The position numbers and the translations under genes are program-made. Positions 34,070 to 53,806 of a stretch of DNA of 64,000 nucleotides are shown in pieces. Source of the DNA: Parasponia andersonii (Eukaryota; Streptophyta; Magnoliopsida; Rosales; Cannabaceae); NCBI GenBank assembly GCA_002914805.1, contig JXTB01000029.1:360436-424435 (forward strand). Direction: 5' to 3'. Every line of letters starts with the position of its first letter. The first letter of the stretch is position 1. Under the pieces are notes generated by a model, which worked only from the letters and a program-made list of their open reading frames with translations, did no database searches and was not told the origin of the DNA.

Positions 34070-36100
34070 ATGGAATCTCACCTCCTTGACGCAGCCAAAT
34101 TGAGCTGGTCGTCGGGACTATCCTTAACCCCCACCACCTGTTTGACAAAATGCCGCAATGGCCATGTCCACAATCCAAACCCACAAATTCACTGCCTGCT
34201 TGTATTGAACCGGAGCTCCAATCCGTCTTCAAAGGGGCTCCAGAAGAACTCCCATAAGGATTTGTCCCGGATTCTGCGAACCGATGCTGCTATTCGAAAC
34301 ATTGAGAGAAAAGCAAACTCCAAGAAGTACAATAGGTTGTGGCCTAAAGCTGTTCTTGAGGCACTGGATGAGGCCATTACAAACAATTTCTGGGAGACTG
34401 CACTGAAGGTTGGCCTTTTCTTCTTACTAGTTATTTACTTGTTTTCGAATTCTGAAGCTCTTTCCTTTTCTTTTCTAATGAGAGTTAGCCTTTGGTAACT
34501 AGCTCATATATATTCAGCTAGGCAAGTCCACTTTTTGAAACTACGGTTTCAGTCTTTGTTAGATATAAAGATCTTGTTTATTGTAGTTATTTGAAAATAG
34601 ATACCGAAAACGGGTTACTTTTAGTGTTAGGAACGGTTTGACTATGAAAAGATTGAGTTTTGGTTTTGAATTGATCTGCTTTGTTGCTGAGTTTGAGATA
34701 AGGCAATGGTGAAAGAAAAGGAGAAAGAAGAATTTGGTACATTGTGCTAATGACTTTTGGTGGCATCCCATGAGGTCTAGGATCGATTCGAACTTGAGTT
34801 CACATTGAGAATTTAGGAGGTTTCTCTGGGGATATCAAGAAGACAAAAAATTTACACGTGATTTAGTATTATGAAATTTTTTTTATGAAGTTGATAACGT
34901 CTTCTTTTGTGGTCTTACCATTCTATGTGGCTGTATTTTTTTAAGACTCTGAAATAAAACAATGCTCGCTTTCTGTAGATTTTTGGACTACTACGTATGC
35001 AACAGTGGTATGAGCCGAGACGCCAAACTTACACGAAACTTTTGGTGATGCTTGGCAGGTGCAAGCAACCTAAGCAGGCAAGCTTGCTGTTTGAGGTCAT
35101 GTCATCTGATGGGCTGCAACCTACTATTGATGTCTATACTGCCCTTGTGACTGCCTATGGCCAAAGCGGCCTCCTGGAAGAGGCATTTTCTGCTGTGGAT
35201 GACATGAAATCAGTCTCTGATTGCAAACCAGATGTATATACGTATTCTGTTCTTATTAACTGCTGCGTTAAATACCGCCGTCTTGACCTTATTCAACGTG
35301 TTCTGGATGAAATGTTGTTTTTCGGGATTGAATATAGCACTGTAACATTTAATACTCTTATTAATGGATATGGTAAGGCAGAAATGATCGAACCGATGGA
35401 AAACTTGTTGGCTGATATGATTGAAAGTGGCAGCTCCCTTCCAGACGTTTTTACATTAAATTCTGTTATTGGGGCTTATGGAGATAGTAGGCAGATTGAC
35501 AAGATGGAGAAATGGTATGATGAGTTTCAGCTAATGGGAATCAGTCCAGACGTTAAGACCTTCAACATCCTGATAAAATCGTATGGGAAAGCGGGAATGT
35601 ATGATAAAATGAGCTCGATTATGGAGTTCATGGAGAAAAGGTTTTTCTCTCCGAATGTTGTTACTTTCAACATATTCATTGAGGTATTTGGAAAAGCTGG
35701 CGACATTTCAGTGATGGATGAATACTTTAGGAAAATGAAGCGTAGAGGACTGAAGCCTAATTCTATTACCTATTGCTCTCTTGTTAATGCTTATAGTAAA
35801 GCTAAGCTAACTGAAAAAGTTGATTCTGTTTTGAGGCAAGTGGGAAACTCTGATGTTACACTGGATACTACCTTTTTCAACTGTGCCATCAGTGCCTATG
35901 GCCGAGCCGGTAATGTAGAAATGATGCATGAATTGTTTTTGGCTATGAAGGAGAGGAACTGTTACCCTGATAATATCACTTTTGCCACCATGATCCAAGT
36001 CTACAAGGCTCAGGGCATGACTGAAGCTGTTCAAGCTCTGGAGAGTAAGATGACTACCATAAAGGACTATTCGGGTAACTTGAGATGCCTTTCAAATTAA
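34070..36100 (+). CDS. P-class pentatricopeptide repeat protein, At3g53170-like, 486 aa
   Basis: Two exons, 34,070-34,408 and 34,979-36,100, joined through AAG|GT and CTGTAG|AT (1,461 nt in phase). The first ATG is at 34,070. The N-terminus is Ser/Thr-rich, plausibly an organelle transit peptide. Then comes DLSRILRTDAAIRNIERKAN and WPKAVLEALDEAI, which I recognise from the At3g53170 subgroup, followed by about nine 35-residue PPR motifs (for example PTIDVYTALVTAYGQSGLLE, PDVYTYSVLINCC, PDVKTFNILIKSYGKAGMYD, PNSITYCSLVNAYSKA). No DYW, E or SMR domain is present. P-class PPRs bind organellar RNA base by base and affect processing, stability or translation. The target here is unknown. The exon 2 frame is intact to TAA. 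Confidence 0.93.
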
Positions 36101-38423
36101 CTAGTTACATCTTCTATAGTTATTTCGGACTTCTCTATATGAATGGTTACTTCTTCGCTACTCGGTCTCAAAGTTAATTAGATAGCAGCAACCTCTAAAA
36201 TCCAAAGTCCCACCATGGGCCTTTAACAGATAGACCTGTGGAACCAGGCAACGGCTTTGCAGGGCCTAAACGTTAGATATGAGCTGGACATAGTGCTGAC
36301 TGCTCTCATTATATGTGGGCCATATTAGAAGGCCCAAACGAGACTAACAGGGGTGGCTTCTGAGTTTCAACTGAAATATTAATCCATCATCTTCTGTTAA
36401 GGCTGTAACAGAATGTGTTCAATATGGTTTGGTTATTAGACTACCAACTCTGTCAAATATGGAACGGATATTCAAATCAAATATGGTTTTTGAGTTGCCA
36501 ATTGTGTCATCTCTATAAAGGCTTTAGCTTGTACTGCCCAAATTGGGCCGAGGAGGCAGGCTCAGCCCACTAATGGGGGACGGCTTTTGGGTTTCAATGA
36601 AACATCGGGACTCTTGACCAATGAACCAATGATGCAGATGACAAAGTGATGTGTTCTAGATCCATGAGAAGGGAATTTACTAATATGGTAATTTGAACTT
36701 GTTAAACTGGGTCTTGATTGATCATCTACACTGAATCTGATTATTCCTCATTATGGATTTGCTTAGACTTTTTTATCCTAAAGTTCTCTCTTTATGTACT
36801 CTGTATTGAAGTGTGATTATATAGGAGACCTTTTCTCCAAATTTCTTTTCTCCAAGTTTCTTAGTTTGCTGACAATAGTTAAATGTATTTTGTCCAAAGA
36901 GATGTGAAAAATCCAATTAGAAAATGATAGTTTCTTTGGTGTGTTTGCTTGCTGTCAATGGCATTAGATGGGGATAATTCTCAGTCTACTAAACAACCAT
37001 ATTTAAAAAGCAAAACAAAAGAAAAACAAAAGGTGCTTTACATACCTGTGGGAGTGAGGTTCTTGAATCTTGGAATAGTTGCTATTTTCACACTCTTTTC
37101 AGATTCAAAAGTGTTGTTAGTAGAAATGGAAGAAGAAGAAAGGACTATTTAAAAAAGAGAGAGTGTGTGAATGGAATTTCAGGGTTACAGCAGTGGAGTC
37201 GGAGTCCTAATTTTCCTATACAACATCATTGAGTCAATGGAAGAAGTTGATCTGTTCTCAGTCACAACTCAAATTATTGTTTCAGAGATTGAGACACATG
37301 GGAGTTGGCCCCAAGGCTTTAAAAGCAAGAAGCTTCTAATGGAGCCATTAAAAACAAAACTAACACTAACGGTTGATTGAAACAATTTAAAGCAAATTCA
37401 TATGTATATCCTTTCTTTTTTCCCCTTTAAAAAGAATTCACGGCATACATCATTACACATTTGAGAAAGAACCCGTTTGAACCATGTTTTTCAACCCAAC
37501 AATCTAGGGAAAAAGATGGATTAGAAGTGGAGTTGGAGGGATGGGGGTCAATTCTAAGGTCTCTCTGTTTGGTATTACTCCATTTGATTGAATAGGAGGA
37601 TGAATTTGACAACATTCTGGCAATTTTCTTCTTTATAGGGCTGATATTACTAAAACAACTTGGCCAAAAAAAAAAAAAAAAAAAAAAAACGAGAGGCTGA
37701 TTTTGGCATTTGTCACTTGATTGGACTAATGACATGCAAAACAGTCATTGTCAATAAAAATTTAGATACAAAATATGTGATTATCCATTAGAGGTACAAA
37801 CATACGTACGTGACAATTTTATTTGGCTTGGTTTTCTTCTTATTCACAGACATGAAGATTGATGCTCTTGAGACAACATTACAACACTTAAGGTTCCAGC
37901 AACAATAAGTTTGCTCAAATTCGAATAATTTGATATGATACTCCATTGTGTGGGATTGAGCAATTACTTTCAATTGCAATGAAAATTATATACCATTCCC
38001 TTTCATTTTCTCCTTTACCCCATTATTGCCACTATTTCATTCACCTTAATTAGAAGTACTATTATGCCATTTTTCTCAAATTCACACCTCTCTCTTGAAT
38101 CCACTTTCATAGCAATTTGAACAAAGTTTGTTCTTTTCTCCCTTTGTCCCCACTTTTTCAAGGAAGCAACACCACAATTATGTTTCTTTGAACCCAGAAT
38201 TTGGAATTTGGTGTGGACAATCCGGGGTTAAGGGGTATAAATTCTAAAGCATAAAATAATGGTTACATGAAAAAGACATGTGCAAAAGTGCTTTTTGATT
38301 TCAAAACCAGGATATGCCAAAATGATAGAATATAGCTTAAAAAAATCATACTAACCAATCAAATAGTGACAATAACTAAATAACATCATCAATTTTTAGA
38401 GTCTTCCCTTCTAGTGCTTTTTT

Positions 38424-38429
<6 letters not shown>

Positions 38430-38463
<34 letters not shown>
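38430..38463. repeat. (TA)n microsatellite
   Basis: Alternating TA run of about 34 bases immediately after a poly-T tract. Confidence 0.95.
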
Positions 38464-38466
<3 letters not shown>

Positions 38467-41400
38467 GAATTGTGCGGTTGGGATTAGTTGAAAAGCACTT
38501 TTTTTCCTGGGCTTTTGCACAGTGGAAAAATATCAAATATGGCAGGTTAAGATCATTATCAGCTTCAAAGTCAAACTAGAGAAGAAAATAAAGTCATTCT
38601 ACATTTCTACTCATTCGCAGTAAGAACTAATTCATTCTTACGCGTTATACATATATGGTGCCCAAAATTAGTATTATTTCATAAATGTGAAGTATTGGAT
38701 AACTCTGAATCACGCCACACAAATTAATATCCCACCCCGAAAAAATCAGCTGATAATTACTATTTGATATATTCGCAACTTTTTTGGCTTAATTTGTGAC
38801 ATTCGCCGTTATATTATTTACCTTCTATAACTGGGGCTTTTAAGAGAATAACCTTCTATTTGTAGACTTCTGTGCATATCCGGTTGGTCATGATGGTATT
38901 AACTACATGTTTTGGGGTTTTACTCAACTTTTGTAACTAGTCACTAAACCTAGAACAAAAACATAATAAATCATAAGATAAATATAATTTAAATAGGTCA
39001 ATTAGGAAATTAGAGAGCTATGATTTGTAAGCTTACATTGGCTAAAGGTTAAATAAGAACAGTATGATCACACCCAAGCCAAGTGGCAAAGCTTGATTAG
39101 AGGAAACCCACCTCAGCTATACATATCATTCAGAGCTCAATGACGCATCATCGTGTGACAGCTAGACGTACAAAAATATAGTTTGGTCGACAATGCATCA
39201 CATTAATCATGCTAGTTTAACAATGTGTCAACGTCGGATTCATGACCAAAATGCAAGATTTTTAAAAATCTGAGGTGGCAATAAATTATTGGATAGCAAA
39301 ATTAGAAGAGGACACATGGCATGCATCAATTGGAGGTGGTTTGAGTGCAGATAAAGAAATTGTGGTTTTAAGAAAATTGACACATTTGTATTTAGTTTGT
39401 TAAATGTACGTACTGAAAATATCTATGCAATTATAATTAGTTCAAATTTCTCACGTGAAAGACAATTTTCAGTCCTTGTTGTTGCAGACAATATTAAATT
39501 TGTCTGCTTCCATCACCATCCAAGGACCTTGAGATACTAATAATTGTCCATTTATATACAAAAATATCTCCAACAAAAAGATTGTTCTTTAAATTTTGTC
39601 TATATTTTGTCTTTTTTTTTTTTTTCTTTTTAAGTAATAAAAACTTAATATTAAGAGCTCGTGTCTTTATCATCATACGTGTACAATAGCTAGCAGCAGT
39701 TCAAAATTTTGTCATGATCGTTTTTTTTTTTTTTTTTTTTTTTATGTCGTGACCAATATAAGATAGAGAGTTATACAAAATTTTGGTAGAGCACATTTGG
39801 ATCCATTACTTATTTTTAGGAGGAAAAAAAAAAGCTATTTTTCATATCTCATTTTATACACATGTCCCAAAGGAAAAATTAATTATATGCAATTTCCTTA
39901 TACGCCAAAATTTTACTGACCTCATCATGGATTATGTTTTTTTTATTGAGGGATTATATGGATTATTATAAACTTACATGTACAATTTCTTTTTTCTTTT
40001 CTTGAAATACACTACTATACTAGTAACTTGATCAATGACATAAGTAAGTGTACTATCTTTTTTACTGAAAAAAAAAAAAAGAGTAAGTGTACTATATACT
40101 ATGTATTCTCTCAATATGTAAGATTACGACTAGCCTTGTGGAATCATATTTATAGCCTAACTGGAAAACTCGGGGAAAAAAGGGGGAAAAGAAAGGGCAT
40201 CGAATGAACTTTAACAACAGGGTGCAGAATAAAATCTATTTAACTCATGAATGGAATCTTATGTACGTAAAAACAAAAATTAAAAAAAAAAAAAAGATTA
40301 GAATTACATATTCCTAAGTGGACTAATGATCGGAAATTCTTAAAAAATGTTAAAGAGTACAAGTAGGACTACCGCACATTTTCGTACAAGCACGGTATCT
40401 AGAAATAAATTTTAGAGAAATGTTAAATATATTTTCTCTCTCATTTTTTTTATTTATATTTTTTAGTTTTTACTTAAATTCTATTATCTAATTTAATATT
40501 TTAATAATATCATAAATCATAATAGAATATAGAGAGTACCTAAAAAAAAAAAATGTATAAAAAAAGTGTTAGTAGTATTCTCCTAAATTTTATGATCTGT
40601 CCAAATTAACTTCTGCAGTGTTGCAGGTTCTTTGTCGCATTACTCAACTTTTTTTGACTTTCTATGAAAGATGTCAACTATTAGAAAAATATTAGCCTAG
40701 TACTGTTTATCATTTTTTTTTCCTTTTTTTTTGGAAATTACCTAAATAGTTAATATAAAATTTTTATAAATATACTTTTCCAACAAGTAGCTAGGACTTG
40801 TGATAAGGCTAAAAAATATCTCCAACATATTGAGTCAGCACTGTCTCTCATTCCGTTCTTCAGGTTAATTAGAGTCAATCATTTTCCTTCTCTTTAACTC
40901 ATTTGTCTTCTTTTATTTCATTGTTCTTTTAAGGAACAAACACAAATTTCCTATATAATTACCACAAGTCAACCACTAAGAAGAGCAAGTTTTTCAAAAA
41001 GAAGGAAAAGAAAAAAGACATTCTTCAATTTACAAGGGTTATTATCGAAAAAATGGTTTTTATTTTAGGAAAAAAGAAACTTTAGTTTCTACTTATATAA
41101 AATAAAATTTTGGGGTTTTCCCCCTCTAATTCTAGTGATAAAAACTTTTAAATTTCTAATTATATCGAATAAAATATAAAGTTTTTAAAATCCATTAGGC
41201 CCATTAAACAATCATTTTATCAAAATTTAGTACGAAAGAGTATCTAACATAATTAAGAAACAAATTCATTGTTTAGCTATTTTATACTTTCGAACTATCA
41301 TTTTATTTTGTTCAACTAAAAGATACAAAAAAATTTTGGATATAAAATGATATCGATTTCGTCCCAATAGCTATACTTGAACAACGGGAATAATCTTATA

Positions 41401-42262
41401 CAGTACCGTAATACTCAAGCGCAAATGAGTCATTTGATTTAGTAGGTGTCCTAATTAGATTTTATAATATAAAGATTTTGTTTGATATAATTAGAAAGTC
41501 AGGGTTTTTTTTTTGCTAAAATTTAAAAAAAATGAGATTTTTTTCAAATAATCAGAATCTTAAGTTTTTTTTTTCTTTTACTAAAGTTAAAAAAATTCAA
41601 GATCAATAATAACCCCCTCAATTTAGTTACACTAATTACAAGGTTCCATTCTCATATGAGCTTACATCTTACGTAAAATCCTAATAATTCTCAAAAGTGT
41701 TTTACTATCATTTTCTTTTCGTTTATACGATTAATTGTTCAAATATTGTCGGTGAGAGAGAAAAAAAAGTGCATATATGGATTAACCTAGTGCATGTACT
41801 TATGGTTCACTTATAAATTAGGTGGAAAGAATGCATGGTCCAATCATCAACCTACGCGTACATATTTTGAACTTTGTCTGTTTAGGAGGCGGAATCAGAA
41901 TCTGCCACGTAACTTCTTTTTATTTTTTCTTTTCTTTTCTTTTCTTCTTTTTTTTTTTCATCTTGATACATGGCAAATTAATCATGCACAATCTGTAAAC
42001 TGCGGGGAAAAAAAAAAAAAAAAAGGTTCGGTATAATGAATCCCATTCTCCTATACATGCCATGGTATAATTGGCTTGAGTTGAGAATAGATGTTTGAGA
42101 TTCTGAGAATGTTATATAAATTCTTATAGGACACTAATTGGATTAAACTCAGTTTAGCATAAATCTACTTCTTTGGGAAACCCAAAAATATATACCAAAA
42201 CATTAATGCGATACACAAAGCATTCATCATGATCTACATATATCTCTGAAATTTATGAAAAA

Positions 42263-42400
42263 TTTACTAACTAGCTAGCTTTATATAAATATATGATATA
42301 TTTTTCCGCATATGCTAAAGATTTCATAAATTTTACCAACTAGCTTGATATAAAGATATGATATATTTTTCTGCATATGCTAAAGATTTATATACTAAGT
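42263..42400 (+). repeat. 69-bp tandem duplication
   Basis: Two copies start at 42,263 (TTACTAACTAGCTAGC) and 42,332 (TTACCAACTAGCTTGA). Both contain GATATATTTTTCCGCATATG or its one-base variant with CTGC, and both end TGCTAAAGATTT. Confidence 0.85.
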
Positions 42401-43259
42401 CCTAAGTTCGATTCCAAAATCTTGAAGAATTAATTTTTCTTTTTTTTTTAAAAAAAAAAAGCTGGAAGAATATATATGTTTATATTTGTATAGTTGAATA
42501 GCCATCAATCATAGTCATTATATATAATGTGTATATATATGTGTGTATATTTTTAAATAAGTGAGTATGAGTTTGGACCGTAACGAGTATATATATATTT
42601 TTTGATACAGCAACGAGTGTGTATTTAAGTACGTACATTGAACAGTATCGCGTTAGCGAAGTAGTATCCTATTAGAAACCTATTCATATATCATAGCCTT
42701 TCATTATATTTATAATACATACATTATTGGAATCACATGTCAGGGTTAGCCAGCTAGCCCAAGTATGGTTATGGTTACTCGTTTCACTTTGGCAGATTGT
42801 GTTCAAGACTGGATTTTAGATATATTAAAATCTACGCCTAAAAAGAAAAAAGATGTGTATGTTAAATACTAAAAAGGTGCCTTAATTTCCAAGTATAGTA
42901 TGCACTTTGGAATCTCTTTGCATTTACGTTTTGATATTTTCAATTTTCATGCGCGGTCTGGGTTATCACATGTGAGCAGGCTAACAATGACAATTTTCTA
43001 ATGGCCACAAATTGGTTTTTGGCCATTTATAATGAAGAAAATTAGACTATAGATTTATTATATATGATTAATATTCATATTGGTTTTAAATATTTGTCGA
43101 GTAGTCCCTCTTTGGAATTTATACATGCTTTGCATTGTATCCTCTTCAATATGTACATACAAAATTGGAGTGTTTATCATCACATGTCAGCTAGTTAAGC
43201 AATTAGCTAAGTATATGGTAGTGGGCATAAATTAGCAGAAAAGATATGTACATAAATAT

Positions 43260-43345
43260 TGCCAGTAATAATAATAATAATAATATTGAAGGATGAAGCA
43301 AGGATCAATATAATAATATTCTCAATAATAATAATAATATTCTCA

Positions 43346-43377
<32 letters not shown>

Positions 43378-43380
43378 GTT
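43260..43380. repeat. Compound (AAT)n/(TTA)n repeat with internal palindrome
   Basis: Runs of AATAAT are separated by TATTCTC spacers (two copies of AATATTCTCAATAATAATAA) and then switch directly to ATTATTATT, so the sequence can fold on itself. Confidence 0.85.
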
Positions 43381-46300
43381 GTTTTTTTAAGGGAATTATT
43401 ATTGTTATTGTTATTGAAGTATCAATTAAGTTAACTAGTGATAATGTATTAATGATGACGTAACATAAACAAGTAATAATCGCTTAATTAAGTAACTAAA
43501 ATTTGATAAACGAGTTGATAAGGTAGAGTTGAAAACAATACAGATCGTTTTACTAGCATTTCAAATCATCACACGTCAAATTGTTATTTTAGCGAACAAC
43601 TGAACAATCCCGAACTTCACTCGGATGATGTTCTACTGTTTTCCATGATGCAAATCTTGTAAGATAGAAACATTTCGACAATGACCTAAAATTTCTATAC
43701 ATAAAAGAAGGGAAAAAAAAAAAAAAAAAAGCTTTGGAAGCGCCAAGATATATGAGAAGTATATATAGATTTTTGTTAGTACAATTTTTGGGCCTACAAG
43801 CTTTTGTCTCGAAGAAAATCTTTCACATCAAATTGAAAAGAAAGAATTTGTTGTTTTACTCTTTTCCTATATGAATATGCAATTAGAGTTGCTCAATATA
43901 GGTAACACAACTAAGGCCAAAAGCACTGGTTGACAAGAAATATATACCATTGCTTCAACATGCAATTTCATGAATTTTCTACTTTTCTAATTAGTCCTTT
44001 TCATGTACCTAACTGCATTATTCATTTTTGTACAATTTTTATTGGTTATTTGATCCTAAATTCACATTTTATTATGGTAATATATAATATATTAGGCCAC
44101 ACACCATAATATATGAGCTTATTTGGTAACATTTATGATTTTGGGTTTTTATTTGTAAAAGTAGTAAAGTTATCCTAAAAAATGTTATTTGAAAAAATCT
44201 CCGTCCATTTCACTTTTAAAAGCGAAAACAATTAAAATTTATAAACTTTCTAAATATTTTTTTAATTTTTTTTATGGCCAATATCAGACATAATTTTGAA
44301 CAAGTTTCAATGAAAGCAATTATTTTGGAATTAAATTCAAAATGCCTTTCTTTTTTTTAAAAAAAAAAAAAAAAATTCTACGCTAATAACATCAAAATAT
44401 CAAAATACATGCATGCATGACAGACTGTTTCCAAACTGGAATCACAGCCCTATTAGGAAGTACTTGCAATTTCGTTACTATGACGACAAAGTGAGATTTT
44501 AATGATGTATGATCTGTGATCTATAATCAAGCGTGACAATGCATGGCTAGGATTGAGCTGTGTGATCACTAAACTGACAGCTCCAATCAGGCCAAGCAGC
44601 CACGTAGGCATTCACACGTGTCCTCCGTTCTAAGATAAAAATATATTCATTTATACTCACGTGCGCTCATAAATTTTGGTTTTAAATAAAAGTATTTTAA
44701 ATGATGGGTTTCTGAATTGCGCTGGTTTGGATGACTCCTTTCCTTTCCGCCTCGTATTGATTATTCAATAATCAATGCCTTTCACGTTGGGGTTCTGATA
44801 TGGATTATGGACCACACGGATAGATCATAGATAGTCATAGACCGCCCTTTTTATAGGTTAAATCCAACTTGCCTTTTCAATCCTTTCTCACCAAGTAAAA
44901 TGTTAAATCCCCAAAATACCCTTTTGAAATGATTAATCTACCCTTTACGTTTTAGCCCTTTTTCGCTGGTGATTTTTTTTTTTTTTTTGGTTATTTATCA
45001 ACACCTATGGCTCAAGTGGCTAAAGTTGGTGCAGTATTCATGCAGTCAAGTATCTTCGTGTTATGTTAGTTTACAACTATACCCTCCACTTGTTCAGGTT
45101 CAAAGTTCTTAAATTTTAAATTTTCTTTATATGGAAGTGTTCGTCAAGTTTGGATCCTTAATTATTATTTTTCTTCACTAATTAAGACTTATTTGAACCA
45201 AACACATTAGATTCGGGAATTCTTCCCCTTACACAAATCAAGGGTCGAGGAGTCAAGGCCATCAAATAAGAATTTTAAAAAAAGTAAATTAAGTCATATA
45301 TTCGCAACCATTAGCAAATTAAACTTGGTTTTAGTTTCAATAATGCTAGATTTTAGGTCAATGTTAGTAACTTAATCATTTTATTAAATTTCCTGACAAC
45401 CAACGTCAATCAATAGTACCAATTAAGAGTCTTTTTAACCCTTAAGCTATCGTAAACCGCCATTTAAAAGCAAATCTTGACGAATATAACAAATTTACTT
45501 CTCAAGAAATATCAACGTACTTTGCCGCTTTCAAAATATACTAACAAAAGCATATTAATTATCTAGCTACCATTGAGAAATACAAGGAAACTTTACATCA
45601 TATAGCGATGCATGAAATCTAATTAATTGACTACTATATATTTATATATTTATTAATCATTACAGGCGTTGATAGAAACTTGGGAATTTTTATTAACCTT
45701 TTTTTACACATATGCTAGTTATGTAATGGTAGGAGGGAGAGATGGATGGAGAGGGGAACGGATCAGAAGTAGATGGATTCTCCTATTCTTATGTTTGATT
45801 GGAAAGAGAGGGAGAGGAAGAGGGGATGGATTTAAGAGTCGTTTCTTTTAGGGCGGACCATTTAAATGGAAGGATTCAATTTCTCTTTTATCTTTTCATA
45901 TAAAATGATAAACATATACTTTTAAAAAATTATTGAAAAAATGATAAAATAGATATAAATACTCTTCATATTTCTTTCCAAACAATTTGTTTGGTAGGAG
46001 GGAAGAAAGAAAGAAATAAGCAAGAGCTACATTACCTAAGGAAAGAAAAGAAGGAAAGAAGTTGAAAGAGGAATGAAATTTTTTTTTTTTTTTAATTGTG
46101 TTTGGTATGAAAAGAAAGAGATAAGACCATGATCATTCTTTTTGCTTAGTAAAAAGAAGAAGTGAAAGGAACATCTTTTTTTATAATTATATTAGAAAAT
46201 TTTATTATAAATTTATATATAAATTGGCTTAACTAGGGTTCCTTCTCTCTCACACACTCACACACTCTTAAGAATTATATATCAATTGATGTCTTATAAC

Positions 46301-46929
46301 AGCGATTAAAAATCACAGTTAATTACTCCTAATATAGTGGTAAGAATAATATTTTAATTATAGAATAACCATTTTACTACTTTGGTATATTTTTCCCTTC
46401 TAAAATGCCTCAGGATTAAAAATGTGATTTAAATTCCATTTTCGGATCCCTTCTTACTAAACATTTATCCTCTGTTAAATCCATCCAATAATCCCTTAAC
46501 AACCCGCTTCTTTCTTCAATCTTTCCTCTTATACCAAACAGACTCTTATCACTCTCTTATCTATCTTTTTCATTCCCCATCCTTCATTGGTCTTACATTG
46601 TTCCTACTCGCCTTCTTTTTCACTAGACATAGGTTATTTGATATTAGGAGTTCTATGTTTTTAGATTAATAGGGAAGCTAAAATGGGTAATGCGATTATC
46701 TCTGGAAACCTGAATAATTATATTTCGTTGCGTATTGTAATCTTTTTTGAAGTTTCTTAGGAATATCATAAAACTATATTTGGTTGTGTATGATATGGAA
46801 ATTAGGAAGAAAAGATAAAGTTAAAAAGATTATGATTTTAATGTGAGGCCCATGGATTCATATGGGAGTTAATGCGAAAACAACCTATTTGGGTGGGTTA
46901 AATACTCCAAAATATTGCTACCTCAATTA

Positions 46930-47350
46930 TTTCACTTTAGGGTTGATAATTTGTAATATGACTCGAAACCTGCACGGAGTTAGAGAGTTTGGGTTTACTT
47001 TAAACAAGTTTGGATCAAAATCGTATTGAACTTGCGAACCCATTTATTATGCCTATGTATTGAGATTTTATGTGGTTTCCATTTATTTTTGTTAAATTTT
47101 TGTGTTTAAGGTCATATAACATGTGTGAATTTTATCTTAAATATGTCAAAAAAAAATATATTTTAGATAATTTAGATTAAAAAGATTAACGAGTCGTGTC
47201 GAGTTAACTTGGTCGAATACGACCTATTTGAATAAATGAGTTACTTAAATCTATCCGAAGAAATGAATTACTTAAGTTATGTTAGATCAATCTATTTATA
47301 AATGAGTCAAATTTGAGTTAGACTTTCTAACAAACACGATTATTAAAGGA
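46930..47350. mobile_element. Decayed non-autonomous DNA element candidate
   Basis: The left side begins GGGTTGATAATTTGTAATAT and continues ACTCGAAACC..GAGTTTGGGTT. The right side has GTCGTGTCGAGTTAACTTGG and ends AACACGATTATTAAAGG. The ends are roughly inverted (TTRATAAT then a TG-rich run). This word content resembles the ACGACACG-rich non-autonomous elements common in plant genomes. No target duplication was confirmed. Confidence 0.35.
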
Positions 47351-47673
47351 GCATAGTCCAAGTTAAAGTATATATTACTATATCAGTTAAAGTATATATT
47401 ACTATATATAAATATCGACACGAATACACGGATTATTAATCTTATTTCGCTGGCATGGGTCAAAAATGCAAAACTCATAACAAAAACTCAAGAATCTATC
47501 ATATTCTCATTCCCAATGCCCAACAAATCCCTATGCCAAACAGCCCACAGGGGTAAACAATAGGGTCAAAAGCGTAAGCTCAACAAACTCTTCCTAGTTC
47601 CCAGATCTACCCTCGTGAAAAGACGAAAACACCCTTCTCCGTCCACAAGGGTCAAGACCCGTCAAAGAACTAT

Positions 47674-47680
47674 TATATAA
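47674..47680 (+). promoter_or_regulatory. TATA box of the polyamine oxidase gene
   Basis: TATATAA lies about 205 bp before the start codon in a short GC-richer context. That leaves room for the CT-rich leader that follows. Confidence 0.6.
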
Positions 47681-47821
47681 AGGCCCATGAAACTTAACAC
47701 ACAACTCCAAACCAAATCTCTCTCTTTCTCACTCACTTCTTTCTACCTGAACCCGTCAAAAAAAAAAAATAAAAAAACCTATATAAACAGACTCCCGCTA
47801 TTTCTGCCTATTCACAAACCT

Positions 47822-47825
<4 letters not shown>

Positions 47826-47872
<47 letters not shown>
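47826..47872 (+). repeat. (CT)n tract in the polyamine oxidase 5' leader
   Basis: About 47 bases of CT repeats end 11 bases before the ATG. CT/GA repeats in plant leaders and core promoters are a known class of element bound by GAGA-binding (BPC) proteins. The length here is likely polymorphic. Confidence 0.9.
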
Positions 47873-47877
<5 letters not shown>

Positions 47878-47883
47878 TGATTC

Positions 47884-53806
<5,923 letters not shown>

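Larger units (their letters stand above)
36101..47883. other. 11.8-kb gene-free spacer between PPR and polyamine oxidase genes
   Basis: I found no gene with family support. Two short open frames at 36,955-37,380 show no known motif. Content: AT-rich DNA, long A/T homopolymers (37,665-37,689; 39,721-39,743), microsatellites at 38,430-38,463 and 43,260-43,380, a 69-bp tandem duplication at 42,263-42,400, a possible tRNA-derived SINE near 45,000-45,120 (TGGCTCAAGTGG and AGGTTCAAAGTTC, weak), and a decayed DNA element candidate at 46,930-47,350. Confidence 0.55.

Noticed and set aside
36949-37380. Two consecutive short open frames as a small gene
   Set aside because: No recognisable domain or splice logic; kept only as a place to check for transcription.
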